A DNA stretch of 64,000 bases from Quercus robur. Lineage: Eukaryota > Streptophyta > Magnoliopsida > Fagales > Fagaceae. Of this stretch, positions 34,449 to 45,848 are shown one piece after another. The stretch spans positions 23,276,782 to 23,340,781 of the forward strand of contig NC_065535.1 in the NCBI RefSeq assembly GCF_932294415.1, given 5' to 3'. The notes beneath the pieces are model-generated. The model was given only the letters and a program-made list of their open reading frames with translations. It had not been told where the DNA came from and did no database searches. A program made the translations under genes and the position numbers. Position 1 is the stretch's first letter. The number at the start of each line of letters is the position of its first letter.

Positions 34449-35531
34449 CGGAGTGAAGCTCGTGAATCTTCCTCCCAGGGGCTTAGAGCGCCTCTCGTCC
34501 CTTCGGTCTCCTGTTCTTGTCTTCTTTCGGCCTTGGTCCTGCCGAGTGTCTTCTTACCTTTCTCTTTTCCTGGGCCTCTCTTCTCGGGTTAAGAGCGCAT
34601 CTTCAGCGTTCATATACTTTGTGGCACGATAAAGTACTTTTGACATGGTTTTTGGGTTGTTTTCGTATAGGGAGAACAAAAACTTACCATTTTTCAAGCC
34701 ATTCGTGAATGCCACAACAAGTATCTTATCGTCGGCTTCGTCGATCGAGAGCGCCTCCTTATTGAATCAGGATATGTAGGCTCTTAGAGTTTCACCCTCT
34801 CGCTGCTTCATGCTCATCAAGCAAGCCGTAGACTTCTTGTATCGATGGCCTCTAATGAAGTGTGCGGTAAACTGAGCGCTGAGCTCTTTGAAGGTGCTGA
34901 TGGAGTTTGGTGTCAGTCGGCTGAACCAAATTCTCGCTGCGCCCTTCAGTGTTGTAGGGAAGGCCCTACACATGATGGCGTCCGCTACTCCTTGAAGGTG
35001 CATTAGGGTCTTGAAGGTCTCCAGGTGGTCCAGTGGGTCCTTGACTCCGTCATAACTATCTATCTGCGGCATGCGGAACTTACTCGGTAAAGGGTAGGAG
35101 TTGACGGTGGCGGTGAACGGCGAGTCAATTCGGTTGACAAGGTCGTCAAGGTCGCTTGATACTCGCCCCTTGAGAGCATTCATCATAACCTCCATTTGTT
35201 CCTTCATGGCCTGCATCTCCGCGATAACAAGTGGTGGAGTGGTTTCTGCGAGGGAGGGGATGCTTATGTTCTGTCGTTCTGGTTTGCTCGGGGCGTTGCT
35301 GGCCTGAGGTCCCTCTTGGTTTCTTCTGTTGGCGCTGGTTCCTTCTTGATCTGCTCCTTGGTTGTCTGGTGCAGCGTTCTTTTGGCGCAATTGCTCTTCT
35401 AGGTCGTGGTTTTGTCGAGTGAGGCGTTCCAAGGCCGCGGCAAGAGTCTTGACTTGCTTCTCAAGGGCGGTTATGGGTGGTTCTTCTTCTTGAATGTCAT
35501 TAGTGGTTGCCATTGAGCGGGTGAGTACCAT
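34449..35531 (-). pseudogene. Tat gag
   Basis: Starts at ATG 35,531 (MVLTRSMATTND; an alternative start at the second Met). A Gln/Glu coiled coil (ALERLTRQNHDLEEQLRQKN) is followed by MQAMKEQMEVMMNALKG and the retrotransposon gag domain with LDHLETFKTLMHLQ, MCRAFPTTLKGAARIWF and TFKELSAQFTAHF. TGA at 34,769-34,767 stands in place of an Arg codon after LRAYIS. The sequence continues (FNKEALSIDEAD, then YMNAEDAL) to a broken stretch before 34,448. It is the homologue of the plus-strand fragment at 12,292-13,090. Confidence 0.9.
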
Positions 35532-35578
35532 GCGACTTTTGTGCGAGAAGCGGTAATATGACTTTACACTACGTGTTT

Positions 35579-35596
35579 CCCACAGACGACACCAAC
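35579..35596 (-). other. Primer-binding site of the Tat element
   Basis: On the minus strand, GTTGGTGTCGTCTGTGGG follows the 5' LTR end directly. It is not the initiator-Met type (TGGTATCAGAGC). The primer tRNA was not determined. Confidence 0.6.
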
Positions 35597-36180
35597 TGAT
35601 GATGCTGAAAATACCACCAGTAAGCTGCACAGTCCTCGCGCACTACAACGACACCTGCACAATAAAAAGAAAGGACCTAGCAGAGAGTATCGGTGTGGTA
35701 CCGGCCAAACACCCTCCGAAGGTCAAGTTAGAATTATTCTCACTGCTCTAGAGTGCTAGAGAGGGCCAATTATACGTACCTTGGTTTGTGAGGGAGCATG
35801 GTTTTTATAGTAGTAGGGCTTGTCTCCTTTTCCTTGGAGTAGAAGTCTTTTCCTTATAGGAGTCTCCTTGGGCGTATTTTGCGGGATTCTTTCCATATAG
35901 GAGTCCTTTAGATTTCATGAAGTGTGGGGAGCAAGTTATTTACTTATTCACGCAAATGTGGTGATCAAGCATTCAATAGACTGACGCCGTCAATCTATGT
36001 TGTTCCGTTAGATTCAACACCGTCAGCTTCAGGATGTCCAGCTTTATGGTATTCTACGTGGAGTTCCTTCACACCATATTGCCGTCAGCTCTTTAGAAAT
36101 GCTGACGGCAAAGTGGAGTTCCTTCACACCAAATAAACGTGTCCCGTCACCCTTGTCCTTCACTTATTTTATCCTCATCA
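35597..36180 (-). repeat. 5' LTR of the Tat element (right copy)
   Basis: 584 bp, TGATGATG...CATCA. Transcription runs leftward, with TATA CTATAAAAAC on the minus strand at 35,801-35,810. Flanked on its outer side by TATAC (36,181-36,185). Confidence 0.95.
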
Positions 36181-36185
36181 TATAC

Positions 36186-36841
36186 TATATTGGACTATAT
36201 ACTATATGTTATAATAAACACAATATAGGGTTTCTATATGTACATTAAGAGTGTGTTTGACTTTTACTTATTTCTGGTAGTTTATTTGTATAGTGTTTAT
36301 CAAATGATTTAGTTTTTGGTAACTTTGTGTTAAATGTGTTACAAAAAGTTAAAAACTAGTTTATTTTTAAAAAATAAAATAAAATTTAGATTATTTGCTA
36401 AAAAGCATAGAAAAAAAAAGTAAAAAATGCAAAAAGCAAAAGGCAAAACTTTTTTTAAATATATCCCAAGTTCACACTTAGTGCTTGTTAGGGATGCACT
36501 TATAAGCTTTTTTTTTTTTTTTTTTTTGAGGGAACACTTATAAGCAAGCTTATTTTTTATTTTTCCTATTATTTTATGGGTCTCGCGTGAATGACATACT
36601 TATTTTATTTAACTTTTACATTTTATCTGCAGTCAACAAAAATGTTTCAGCAAAATCTAGATAAATTATTTCCAAACGAACTAAACTTAGTATATTAACC
36701 CTAAAACTGCAGTAATCCATAGCATTTACAAAACCAACGTAGCCCTAGTATTCTTTAAAAAAAAAAAAAAAAAAAATTGATTACATTATTTATGATATTA
36801 TTCCAATATGTTTAAATAGAAGTCCAATAAAATAAAGTTAC
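36186..36841. other. Intergenic
   Basis: AT-rich with T and A tracts (36,509-36,528; 36,758-36,777). No gene. Confidence 0.5.
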
Positions 36842-36844
36842 TAA

Positions 36845-38035
36845 GAGCAACCACATCAGTCCATGTATTTTACACATCCATTTTTACACTAAAAACCTAC
36901 TTTTTCTATTTTACACATTCACTTTTACAAAACACCCACATCAGTTCATCTATTTTATCACCTCCTTTATTTAAATAATCAATTTTTAAAATTTTTTTAT
37001 TATTTCCTCAACCGACCACATTATTATACGCGCGTTCTCATTTTTTCTATACAGCTCTCTCTTTCTTTTCTGATAAAGCTCTCTCTCTCTCTCTCTAGGA
37101 ACCCATTTTTCGTTCTCATTTTTTCTTTTCTGATAAAGCTCTCTCTCTCTCTCTGGGTTCTGATAAAGCTCTCTCTCTCTCTGGGAACCCATTTTCGGTT
37201 CTCATTTTTTCTTTTCTGATGAAGCTCTCTCTCTCTCTCTGGGAACCCACTTTTGGTTCTCATTTTTTCTAATAAAGCTCTCTCTCTCTCTCTCTCTCTC
37301 TGATACAGCTCTCTACACCCATAACCCATCTCTTACCCAAATCTGAATCAACTCTCCCTCTTGGTCTATACCAATCCACAGCTCCGTTCCACAGTTCCCA
37401 ATCTCCCTAGCTCCGATCTATAGCTCCGATCCACAGCTCCGATCAGGCAAGCACCGATCTCCCTAGCTCCGATCCACAAGCACCGATCAGTTATTGTATC
37501 TTCCTAACACCAATCAGGAAAGACCCATACCCACGAGCTCCGATCAAGCGAGACCCACGAGCTCCGATCGTTCCAGTCAAGTGTATCTCTGTGTTTTTTT
37601 TTTTTTTTTTTTTTTTTTTTTTCACTTTTGAGCAAGTGTATCTCTATGTTGATTTGTCTGTGAATGTGTTTGGGTTAATTTTTAGTTGATTTTGGGTTAA
37701 TTTTCAGTTGAGTTTGGTTAATATTCTATGCTAGATTTTGGTGTTTGGTGGTGGCGCTGGGTTTGGTGGTTGGGTGGTTATTCTGGCGCGCTGGGTTGTT
37801 GTAATGGTTGGGGAAGAGAAGTCGTTTGACAGGGGAGAGAAAATAATGTTAAAAAATTGTTTACACGGTGAACAGTAACCGTGTATATATGCATGGTTAC
37901 TGTTCATTTTGCAAGATGTCGTGTATATATAGACATTTTTACATGAACTGATGTGGAAGAATTTTAGAGTAAAATGTGTAAATTGGAGCACTTTTTGTAT
38001 TTTAGATGAGAATCCACAAGCTGGTGTGGATGCTC
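36845..38035. mobile_element. Non-autonomous Harbinger-like element
   Basis: Terminal repeats GAGCAACCACATCAG (left) and GAGCATCCACACCAG (right, reversed) agree at 13 of 15 positions. The flanks are TAA on both sides (36,842-36,844 and 38,036-38,038), fitting the 3-bp target duplications of PIF/Harbinger. 1,191 bp, no transposase. Subterminal sequences are also partly inverted (CATCAGTTCAT near 36,950; ATGAACTGATGTGG near 37,944). The interior holds the CT-rich array and a T tract. Confidence 0.65.
37060..37320. repeat. Imperfect tandem array with CT runs
   Basis: Units of the type TTCTGATAAAGCTCTCTCTC plus GGGAACCCATTTT(C/T)GTTCTC recur five to six times with spacings of about 35-65 bases. 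They create false Arg/Glu-rich frames on the minus strand. Confidence 0.8.
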
Positions 38036-38038
38036 TAA

Positions 38039-38440
38039 TTTAACCAAAATTAAATTAGGAAAATGTTGAGATAAAGAAAAAAAAAATGTAACGTTGAATT
38101 AACTTTAGAAAATGAAAAAAAGATGGTGAGATTGTTGGACCCTATTGGTATATTTGGAAGAAGAGAGAGACATGCGTGTCTAGCGGCAATGGCAATGCAC
38201 ACAGAAGCAATGAAGAAGAATAAAGTCCACATGATTTATTAGGGGGGGCACGTCACAGTAACCACATCGTCAACACCGCATGCAGCTGCAACCCCATGTG
38301 ACGACTCTCACTATCAACAGACAACAGTCGAACGTTATATGCTCCTGGTAAAATCTGAATCTAAGCTCTGGACTTGAAATCACATTTCAATTTAGTCTAA
38401 TATTTACACGTTTTATGATTGGGCTTGCTTTGAAATTTAA
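38039..38440. other. Intergenic
   Basis: No gene or recognised repeat. Confidence 0.5.
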
Positions 38441-39255
38441 TGGGCCTTAAAGGGCATGCCATTATTGAACGGCTCACTTTTTCTTTTTTTAAATATAAAA
38501 AGATAATATTCACAAGTCTCATTCATTATTGTTCTTTATCATCAAATAAAATCAATTATCAATTTATTTTTGATAGGGATCAGAATCAGTTATTTTATTT
38601 GAGGACAATCAATTTTATCAATTTTGTTTTTGGTAAATATAAATTTTATCAATTCAACAATTATAATTTTTTTTTCTCATTTTATCTTGTTACCCATAAT
38701 TTATGGATTCTGTTAATAAGTGTCTTAAGAGTAATTATTAATAAACAATTTTAGAAAAAAATTGACACGACTTTCATAAAAAAATATAAAAAATTGTAAA
38801 AAAAAATAATTATTTTTTTTGTTTTTTAAAATATTTCCTATGGGCTTTCAAGGTCATGCTATTGGACGGTACACTTTTTCTTTTTTAAAATATAAAAAGA
38901 TAATATCTACAAGTCTCATTTATTATTGTTTTTTATCATCAAATCAAATCAAATCAATTACCAATTTTTTTTATATGGATTAAATTCAGTTATCTTATTT
39001 GAGGGCAATAAATTTTATCAATTTTGTTTTTGGTAAATATAAATTTTATCAATTCAACTATCATAATTTTTTCTCTCATTTTATCTTGTTACCTATAATT
39101 TATGAGTTCTGTTAATGGGTGTTCTAAGGATAAATATTAATAAACCATCTTTTTTAAAAAAAAATTGACACCACTTTCATGGAAAATATAAAAAACTGTA
39201 AAAATTTAATTTTTTTTTCTTTTCACATAAAAAGTTTTTAAAAATATTTCCTAAA
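38441..39255. repeat. 400-bp tandem duplication
   Basis: Unit 1 starts at 38,441 (TGGGCCTTAA) and unit 2 at 38,841 (TGGGCTTTCA), exactly 400 bases apart. Shared blocks include TTTTGTTTTTGGTAAATATA and TCATTTTATCTTGTTACC. The units have diverged visibly, so the duplication is old. AT-rich, no coding potential. Confidence 0.85.
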
Positions 39256-39767
39256 CTAATGTCTTTAAAGCATCCGTTAACTTTTTCTCATAATTTATAA
39301 CCTACAAAACTAAAGACGTTTCATTTTTGGTTGGTTGACCTCATAATATTTTTCCTTTTGAGACCTCACAATTTTACACGTTATTATTCTAATATTTATT
39401 TTTTTTATTGAATTTAAAATTTCATTTGACATTTAAACCATCTATTAGAATCTTCACATCACATTTCTTTTGATGATATATAATATATGTTTCCGTATAC
39501 AAACACAATCATTATAAATGCCTAATTGTAGAATATTTAGTTTTACAGATTAAATTCTATAATGATGTGGTGTAAAAACCTTTCAAATTCCAACATGTTA
39601 CATTATCATATCACATATTAAAGATTAGGTACAATCACACGCAGTCAATTTTAATACTCATATAAAAATCCAACTTAATTGAGAATTTATTGAGATGTTA
39701 TTAGGTATGGTACAATATATTGAGTTTTAATTAAAAGAAACTAATGTGACAATTTCTTATTGGATTG
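39256..39767. other. Intergenic
   Basis: AT-rich, nothing recognised. Confidence 0.5.
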
Positions 39768-39769
39768 TA

Positions 39770-40030
39770 CTCCCTCCGTCCCACTTTGTTTGTCTTTTAT
39801 TTCATTTTGGGATGTCCCAAACTATTGTCCTATTTCTAAAAATAAAAGTTATTAATTTACTAATGTTCGTATTATACCTCTAAGCCTCATTAAGAATAAC
39901 TCTTTTTTTAAAAATCTGATAAATTTATTTAAGGGTAGTTTTGTAAATTTATACATTTTTATAAGGCAGACAAGACAATAAATGATATTCCCTTAAAATG
40001 CTTGACTTTTTAAACTTGACTTTTTAAACA
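39770..40030. mobile_element. Truncated Stowaway-type MITE
   Basis: Begins CTCCCTCCGTCCCACTTTGT directly after TA, the standard Tc1/mariner Stowaway terminus and target dinucleotide. No inverted partner (GGGACGGAGGGAG) is found downstream, so the right end is lost. Confidence 0.65.
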
Positions 40031-40120
40031 GTATAAAACATGGGTTTTACACCCCTAACCTTATCAAATTCGGATTCTTAGTTCTATATACAAACATAAT
40101 CATATTAAATGTCTATTATT

Positions 40121-40262
40121 AGTGGGTTTCAGTTAGCTCAATTCGTAAAACCTCTCGTTAATAATAGATCTGAGTTTAATTCCCGCCAAAAAACGAATTA
40201 ATGTCTTGGACCAATAATAAAGAGCAATCATCATAGAGTGACACCATAAATTTGAAATACTA
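40121..40262 (+). mobile_element. tRNA-derived SINE, second copy
   Basis: Same family as 6391-6556: TTAGCTCAATTCGTAAAA A-box region, then GAGTTTAATTCCCGCC B-box region, and a tail with AATAAAGAGCAATCATCA. More diverged in the B-box. Confidence 0.6.
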
Positions 40263-40923
40263 TTGTATTTATTAAAAAAAAATGTCTATTAGTAACTATT
40301 TTCAACTTTCATATTTAGGAAAAAAAATTAAAATAAAATTACATTATATTAAAAATTTCCTATGCATCCATATATGTTTAATCATTTGAGGCATTCTTAC
40401 CATCTTCTCAAAAAAAAAAATCTTTTGAGGCATAACAATTTTACAATTTATTATTCTAATATATATGGTGCCATTAAGTGATTTCAAAAAATAATAAATA
40501 AAGATTAAAATTAAAATTATTTATTTATGGGTAAAGGTTGTAGATTTGTAAGATCCCTAACCATTACTCAGAATTAAATACCTTCCTAAAGACTTTGTAT
40601 TTAAAAAATAAAATACATTTTCCAAAGATTCCAAAGACAATATACCAAATACCCTTTTCTCAACCAAAAAAAAAAAAATCAAATACCCCCAATAAAAAAG
40701 GCCCATTCAACAATCTATCCAGTACCGCGGTCATATACCCCATAGACACAACGCCTTTGTTTGTTTCTTGTGAGAAACAAACAAAAACATCAACTCCTCT
40801 CTCTCCTCTTCATCTGTATAGATAAATCAATACAAAAACACACACACACACACAAAGACTCGGATTTGAGTCGGAAAGAATCACAGAGCTCAGAGCAGAG
40901 AGTACTCTCAGCACACACACAAA
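40263..40923 (+). promoter_or_regulatory. Upstream region and 5' leader of the translocator gene
   Basis: AT-rich to about 40,670. From about 40,785 the composition becomes a CT/CA-rich leader, with a (CA)n run at 40,838-40,853, ending AAAATGG at the start codon. No single TATA box stands out. The transcription start is not determinable by eye. Confidence 0.4.
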
Positions 40924-41973
40924 ATGGGGAAAGGTGGCGCTCTGAGCGAAAGCGTCCTGAAGAAGATCGTCCTATCCTACACCTACGTAGGAATCTGGAT
41001 CTTCCTGAGCTTCACCGTCATCGTGTACAACAAGTACATTCTCGACAAGAAGATGTACAACTGGCCATTTCCGATCTCTCTAACCATGATCCACATGGGT
41101 TTCTGTTCTTCCATCGCCTTCTGCCTTGTCCGAGTTTTCCGTCTCGTGGAACCAGTTTCCATGTCAAGAGATCTCTACCTTTCATCGGTGGTACCCATCG
41201 GAGCTCTCTATTCTCTCTCTCTCTGGCTTTCTAACTCGGCCTATATCTATCTCTCTGTCTCATTCATCCAAATGCTCAAAGCTTTGATGCCTGTAGCTGT
41301 GTATTCAATTGGGGTTTTGTTCAAAAAGGATTCTTTCAAATCTGATACAATGGCCAACATGCTCTCGATCTCTGTCGGTGTGGCCATCGCCGCCTACGGT
41401 GAAGCGAGGTTTGATTCATGGGGTGTTTTCCTTCAATTGGGTGCTGTTGCTTTTGAGGCCACAAGGCTTGTCATGATTCAGATCTTGCTCGCCTCTAAAG
41501 GCATAACCTTAAATCCCATTACCTCGTTGTACTATGTTGCTCCTTGCTGTTTCGTTTTCTTGCTAGTTCCATGGATCTTCGTCGAATTGCCGGTTTTGAG
41601 AGAGTCTTCGAGTTTCCATTTTGATTTCGTGATCTTTGGGACTAATTCTCTCTGTGCTTTTGCTTTGAATCTTGCTGTGTTTTTGCTTGTGGGAAAAACT
41701 TCGGCTTTGACCATGAATGTGGCTGGTGTGGTGAAAGATTGGTTGTTGATTGCGTTTTCTTGGTCTGTCATTAAGGACACGGTCACACCCCTTAATTTGT
41801 TTGGGTACGCGCTTGCTTTCTTGGGTGTTGCGTACTATAACCATTCCAAATTGCAGGCCTTGAAGGCGAAAGAGACGCAGAAGAAGGCGGCACAGGCCGA
41901 TGAAGAGGCCGGGAGGTTGTTGGAGGAGAGGGAAGGAGATGGAATGGGAAAGAAGAGTGAATCACAGGATTAG
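40924..41973 (+). CDS. Sugar-phosphate/phosphate translocator family protein (TPT/NST, drug-metabolite superfamily)
   Basis: Intronless, 349 residues, the usual length for the plant endomembrane subgroup of triose-phosphate-translocator-like proteins (KV/A/G type; closest remembered relatives are the Arabidopsis At4g32390/At2g25520 set). About ten hydrophobic helices span residues 15-305. Family hallmarks: [20 protein letters not shown] (36-55), [14 protein letters not shown] (111-124), [10 protein letters not shown] (159-168), and [17 protein letters not shown] (257-273) with K258/T259 and K271. The charged C-tail ([11 protein letters not shown]) lacks helices. No plastid transit peptide: the N-terminus [10 protein letters not shown] runs directly into helix 1, arguing for Golgi/ER rather than plastid. 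The substrate is unknown, probably a nucleotide sugar or sugar phosphate. The start ATG follows a CT/CA-rich leader. No lesions; likely functional. Confidence 0.93.
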   Translation: MGKGGALSESVLKKIVLSYTYVGIWIFLSFTVIVYNKYILDKKMYNWPFPISLTMIHMGFCSSIAFCLVRVFRLVEPVSMSRDLYLSSVVPIGALYSLSLWLSNSAYIYLSVSFIQMLKALMPVAVYSIGVLFKKDSFKSDTMANMLSISVGVAIAAYGEARFDSWGVFLQLGAVAFEATRLVMIQILLASKGITLNPITSLYYVAPCCFVFLLVPWIFVELPVLRESSSFHFDFVIFGTNSLCAFALNLAVFLLVGKTSALTMNVAGVVKDWLLIAFSWSVIKDTVTPLNLFGYALAFLGVAYYNHSKLQALKAKETQKKAAQADEEAGRLLEEREGDGMGKKSESQD

Positions 41974-42930
41974 TTATTTATTTTTAGAGAAAGTGAAATG
42001 GAGGAAAAGAAAAGGAGTAATGAAAATAAGAAGAGAGAAGAAGATGAAGAAAGAGGCTGGGTGCCTTCGGATAGATTTGGGTTTGGTAATGTTGTCCTGT
42101 ATTTGATTTGGCTGTTTCTTTTAGTAATGTTTAAGGATTTGAGATTCAATCTGTTGCTTATAGGGCCCATTCATGTATCTTAGATTAGTAGAGTAAGAAT
42201 CTCAAATGCCCTTCTTTCTTCTTTTTTCTTACTTATGTTTGTTGAGGAGCTCGTTCTTCTTATGACATTTTCAGTATGCTTATTTATTCATATTTGTTTC
42301 GTTTACTCGGTTGAATTGTATTTTTTTTTTTTTTTTTAATGGTATTATGATTTGGCATTGCCCACATTATAATTTGGCCCACATTTGGGATCTTCTTGCA
42401 TCTTGGGGTTTATTTTTGTGACCTTTATCTTGAAGTCTTTGAAAGACAACACTTCTATCTGAAACAGGAAAGAATGATGTTGGATGAGGGAGGTGGAGAT
42501 ATATGCTTGTTGTAGCCAACAATAATAGTAAAATGTTGAATTCAAGTGCAAAGGTTGTTAGGTACCACAAACCAAATAAATTAGCATTGCACACACACTC
42601 CGTTATAACATCTAAGGTTTATGGAACTGAAACTTTGGTGTTTGTTGAACCTTTAGTTGGTGTTAAACCAAAAGATTGTGGATCTCACATGTGATGCTTC
42701 ATGTTGCTGTTGTTCAAGTTGAAGAATTCCAGCTGCTGGGTTTCCTTGACATGAGTTCAGATTCTGGTAAGTATTCAACTACTTTCATGCATGCACTGTG
42801 CAGATCTACCATTAATTCAAATGAAAATTGCACAGTTTATATAATGACCACAAACCCTCAAAGATTTGTCTACATAGTGAGGTTATGCGTTCTTATCTGT
42901 TGAGAATATGTGAATTAATAGAATACTCGT
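41974..42930. other. 3' flank of the translocator gene
   Basis: Purine-rich 3' UTR-like start, then a T tract at 42,321-42,338 and AT-rich DNA. No supported gene. Confidence 0.5.
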
Positions 42931-43239
42931 CTCTTATTGGTGTGAATTTGAATACTATAAGAATTTATTGAACTTGATCAATCCTGCTAACTTCCCATAT
43001 ATGCAAGTCCTGGTTGACATGACTTACAATAAGGTAACGAAAACATCCTGCATTCAACGAAGATTAGCACTGTGCTGTTATTCTCTTATTGGTGTGAATT
43101 TGAAATTTTGAATACAATAAGAATTTGTTGAACTTGATCGATCCTGCTGAGTTCCCGTATATGCAAGTCCTGGTTGGCATGACTTATAAGGCAGCAAAAA
43201 CATCCTGCATTCGATGAAGATTAGCACTAAGCTGTTATT
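42931..43239. repeat. 152-bp tandem duplication
   Basis: CTCTTATTGGTGTGAATTTG occurs at 42,931 and 43,083. Each unit also carries AACTTGATC(A/G)ATCCTGCT, ATATGCAAGTCCTGGTTG, ACATCCTGCATTC and AGATTAGCACT. Non-coding and diverged by point changes. Confidence 0.85.
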
Positions 43240-44351
43240 CTATTTCACACATACCTAGGTTTCTAACAGCTGAGGGATAGGCCACTTTGCCATTCTAGGG
43301 CCTATCTTTGCCAACCTGATTGTGCATAACATCAACATGATTCTAACTCTGGCCTGCTTGATTTGGGGCCATACTTATCTTCTATACCATATGGGTTTTG
43401 CTCTATCTTCTTAATTTCTATTTTGCCAAACACCATTTTTGATCCTTGAAGTGTGTCATTTTTCAATTTTGGTCCATTATTTTTTAAACCAGGGAATTGT
43501 CAATATCTTAATGATGTGAGAAAATTAGTGACAAGAGTAGTGTTGCACTCATGCGGTAATTTAGGTGATTGAACTTCAAGGAATCATCAAATTCAATGAT
43601 CGTGGTGTGGTTGCAAATGGATTAGAGAGTGCCTTACCTAATGTTCCTTCTGTGGCATTGGACAGCCATCTTTATCAAGTTCCTCCGACAACTCAGTAGA
43701 GTGTTAAGGTCCCTAATTTCGCAATGAGTGCCTGAGTAGTTTCACTTTCAAGTTTCATCAGCATTGCCTAGTTTCACTTTCATCAGCATTGCCTCATACC
43801 CAACTATGAGTTGATTATGCGCGCCATCATTTCTGCAAGCGAATCTTTGTCTCTTTGGTATCATAATTTTAAGGAAGCTGTAGATGTCAAGTCATGGAAC
43901 CAAAGTGAGCTTTCGCTTAATTGTTTTCACACGGCTTTTCTAAAAATAAAAAATAAAAAAACAAAAAACAATAAGTCAATAGTGATTTTTTATTTTTTAT
44001 TTTTTTTTTACAATTTTTTCCACAGCTGTGGAGAGGTGGCATATTAAGATTTATGCTAGTTGTGTCATATTAACAGTTGTAAAAAAAGAGTGATTTTTTA
44101 AATTTTATGTTCCTATCTTAAAAAAAATCTAGAGGCTAGAAGTTCAAGCTCCCCATATATAGTTGAATATGGCTACGAGTAATAAATAGATGGAGTTTCA
44201 CATAACTCTAAATCTTGCTGTGACTTGCAAGTACAAATTTAATGTTGAATAGACAGCGAATGATAGATAAACCTCGAATACTAGTTGATTATGAAGCATT
44301 GAAGCTCTCATTCTTGTCTATATGCTAAGGACAGAGAGGTTCAGTGTCGTT

Positions 44352-44399
<48 letters not shown>

Positions 44400-44717
44400 C
44401 ACTCAGTACATTCTAATGAACTAAATGGAGGTTGATGAAACTTTTATAGAGAAGACTTGGAAGAAAGAATCGAAAGCACTTCTGGGCTGGATACCAATTT
44501 TGGCAATGATTAGACTGTAAGCATCTTTCTTTCAAGTAAATAATTTTGGTAAATTCCGTAAAGAAATGTTCTTTGGAGCATGGATGTCATGAAGTAGTAG
44601 TCATGAATCATGATTATCAAAAATAATAAAAATAAAAAGAACAGAACAAGCATACACTTCATGGATGATGGATGTGCAAGTAACGCACGGCCACCTCATT
44701 ATTAGGTCACAAGAACA
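43240..44717. other. Intergenic with a long T tract
   Basis: 47 T residues at 44,353-44,399. A short open stretch at 43,564-43,698 (VIELQGIIKFNDRGVVANG...) looks coding-like but is unassigned. It may be a stray exon of a gene I do not recognise. Confidence 0.4.
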
Positions 44718-44979
44718 CCATGTTTGGTTCAAGGGAAGAGAGGTGGATGGGAAAGGGAGGGGTGAAGGGGAGACAAAGGAAATGGAAGGATTTTGTTTCC
44801 CTCCAAATCCACCGTTCACTTTCCTTCCAAATTGGAGAGAGAGAGTTTAAATTTTATTTTTTAATAGTAAATTTGAAATCATTTCCTTCAACTTTTCCCT
44901 CCTAACTAAACAACATGAAAAATGAAAATTTTCTTTACTCTTCCATTTCCTCTCCCCCTTCATTTTGCCAAACATAGTG
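44718..44979. mobile_element. MITE-like element
   Basis: The left end CCATGTTTGGTTCAAGGG and the right end, reversed, CACTATGTTTGGCAAAATG share ATGTTTGG and are followed by GGAGAGG-type purine runs on both sides. Non-coding; the interior is palindromic in type (TCCAAATTGGAGAG). Target duplication not resolved. Confidence 0.4.
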
Positions 44980-45845
44980 GAAGTGTCATCATCACCTTCC
45001 TAAACACCGATAGAACAAAAAAAAAAATTGATTGGATGCGATTTTTTGAGAAAGGAAATTTTGCAATTTATTCAAAGGAAAAACTACTAATTTTCACATG
45101 TTTCATATAGTGGCTATTAATATAGGCTCAATAGATCATAAACAACAATTTTTCCAAGAAGGAAAAATTGCAATTCATTCAAAGGAAATACTACTTACTT
45201 TAACTTTCACATGCTTCATAGAGTGACTACTAATATAGGCTCAATAGATTATAAACAAAATATGGTAACTTGAGAAGAGCAAGACTTTTTTAATAATTCG
45301 ATCGATCTATATTGGGTCGAGAATTTGAACATTGGATATTTTTGTTAGAAATACTAGGAATTGTCAATTGAATTACAAGACTCTTGGCAAATATGATTGA
45401 AGACTAAATCCCAATAAAAAATCTAGAACTATTTTAAGAAAGAATCCTAGAAACCTTGTGATTGGCTCTCAGAGTCATTGTTCCTGAGAATCACTCCCAT
45501 TTGAATTATATGGGCATACAAATATGAAGGACATGGATATATTATAAATTACGTGGTAACAATTTATTTAGTTTTTTTTTTTTTTGAAAACTTTTCGTTG
45601 TCAGTATATTAAAGTATATTTGTCCTTTAAAAGAGTGAGAAAAAGTAAGAAAAATGTCATGTATAGCTTTTAAAATTTTTTTTTCTTACTTTTCTCCAAT
45701 TTTTTTTTTTCATTTTTTTTAAGGTACAAATATACTTTAATATACTTTCAGCAAAAAATTAGATAAATTGTCCTCAAATTGACTAAAAGCTAAAAAGTAA
45801 AAAGCTGAACTTATAATATGTTATAAACACACGTGGACTCCTACA
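44980..45845. other. Intergenic
   Basis: A short direct repeat: GGCTCAATAGAT(C/T)ATAAACAA with its preceding 60 bases occurs near 45,075-45,145 and 45,170-45,260. A reversed tRNA-like repeat is seen near 45,290-45,400. No gene. Confidence 0.45.
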
Positions 45846-45848
45846 TAA

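Larger units (their letters stand above)
25725..36180 (-). mobile_element. Complete, decayed Tat-lineage Ty3/gypsy retrotransposon
   Basis: 10,456 bp bounded by TGATGATG...CATCA LTRs and a perfect 5-bp target duplication TATAC (25,720-25,724 and 36,181-36,185). On the minus strand the order is 5' LTR, PBS, gag, protease, reverse transcriptase, RNase H, a second (archaeal-type) RNase H, integrase, minisatellite, convergent extra ORF, PPT, 3' LTR. The dual RNase H is characteristic of the Tat lineage (Ogre/Retand relatives), as are extra ORFs and 3' tandem repeats. gag, PR, RT, INT and the extra ORF all carry stops or frameshifts. By eye the two LTRs differ by several percent plus indels, so the insertion is not young. 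Confidence 0.95.

Noticed and set aside
36986-37329. Arg/Glu-rich minus-strand frames
   Set aside because: Products of the CT-run tandem array inside the Harbinger-like element.
41532-41844. Minus-strand frames opposite the translocator
   Set aside because: Antisense shadows of an intact conserved gene.
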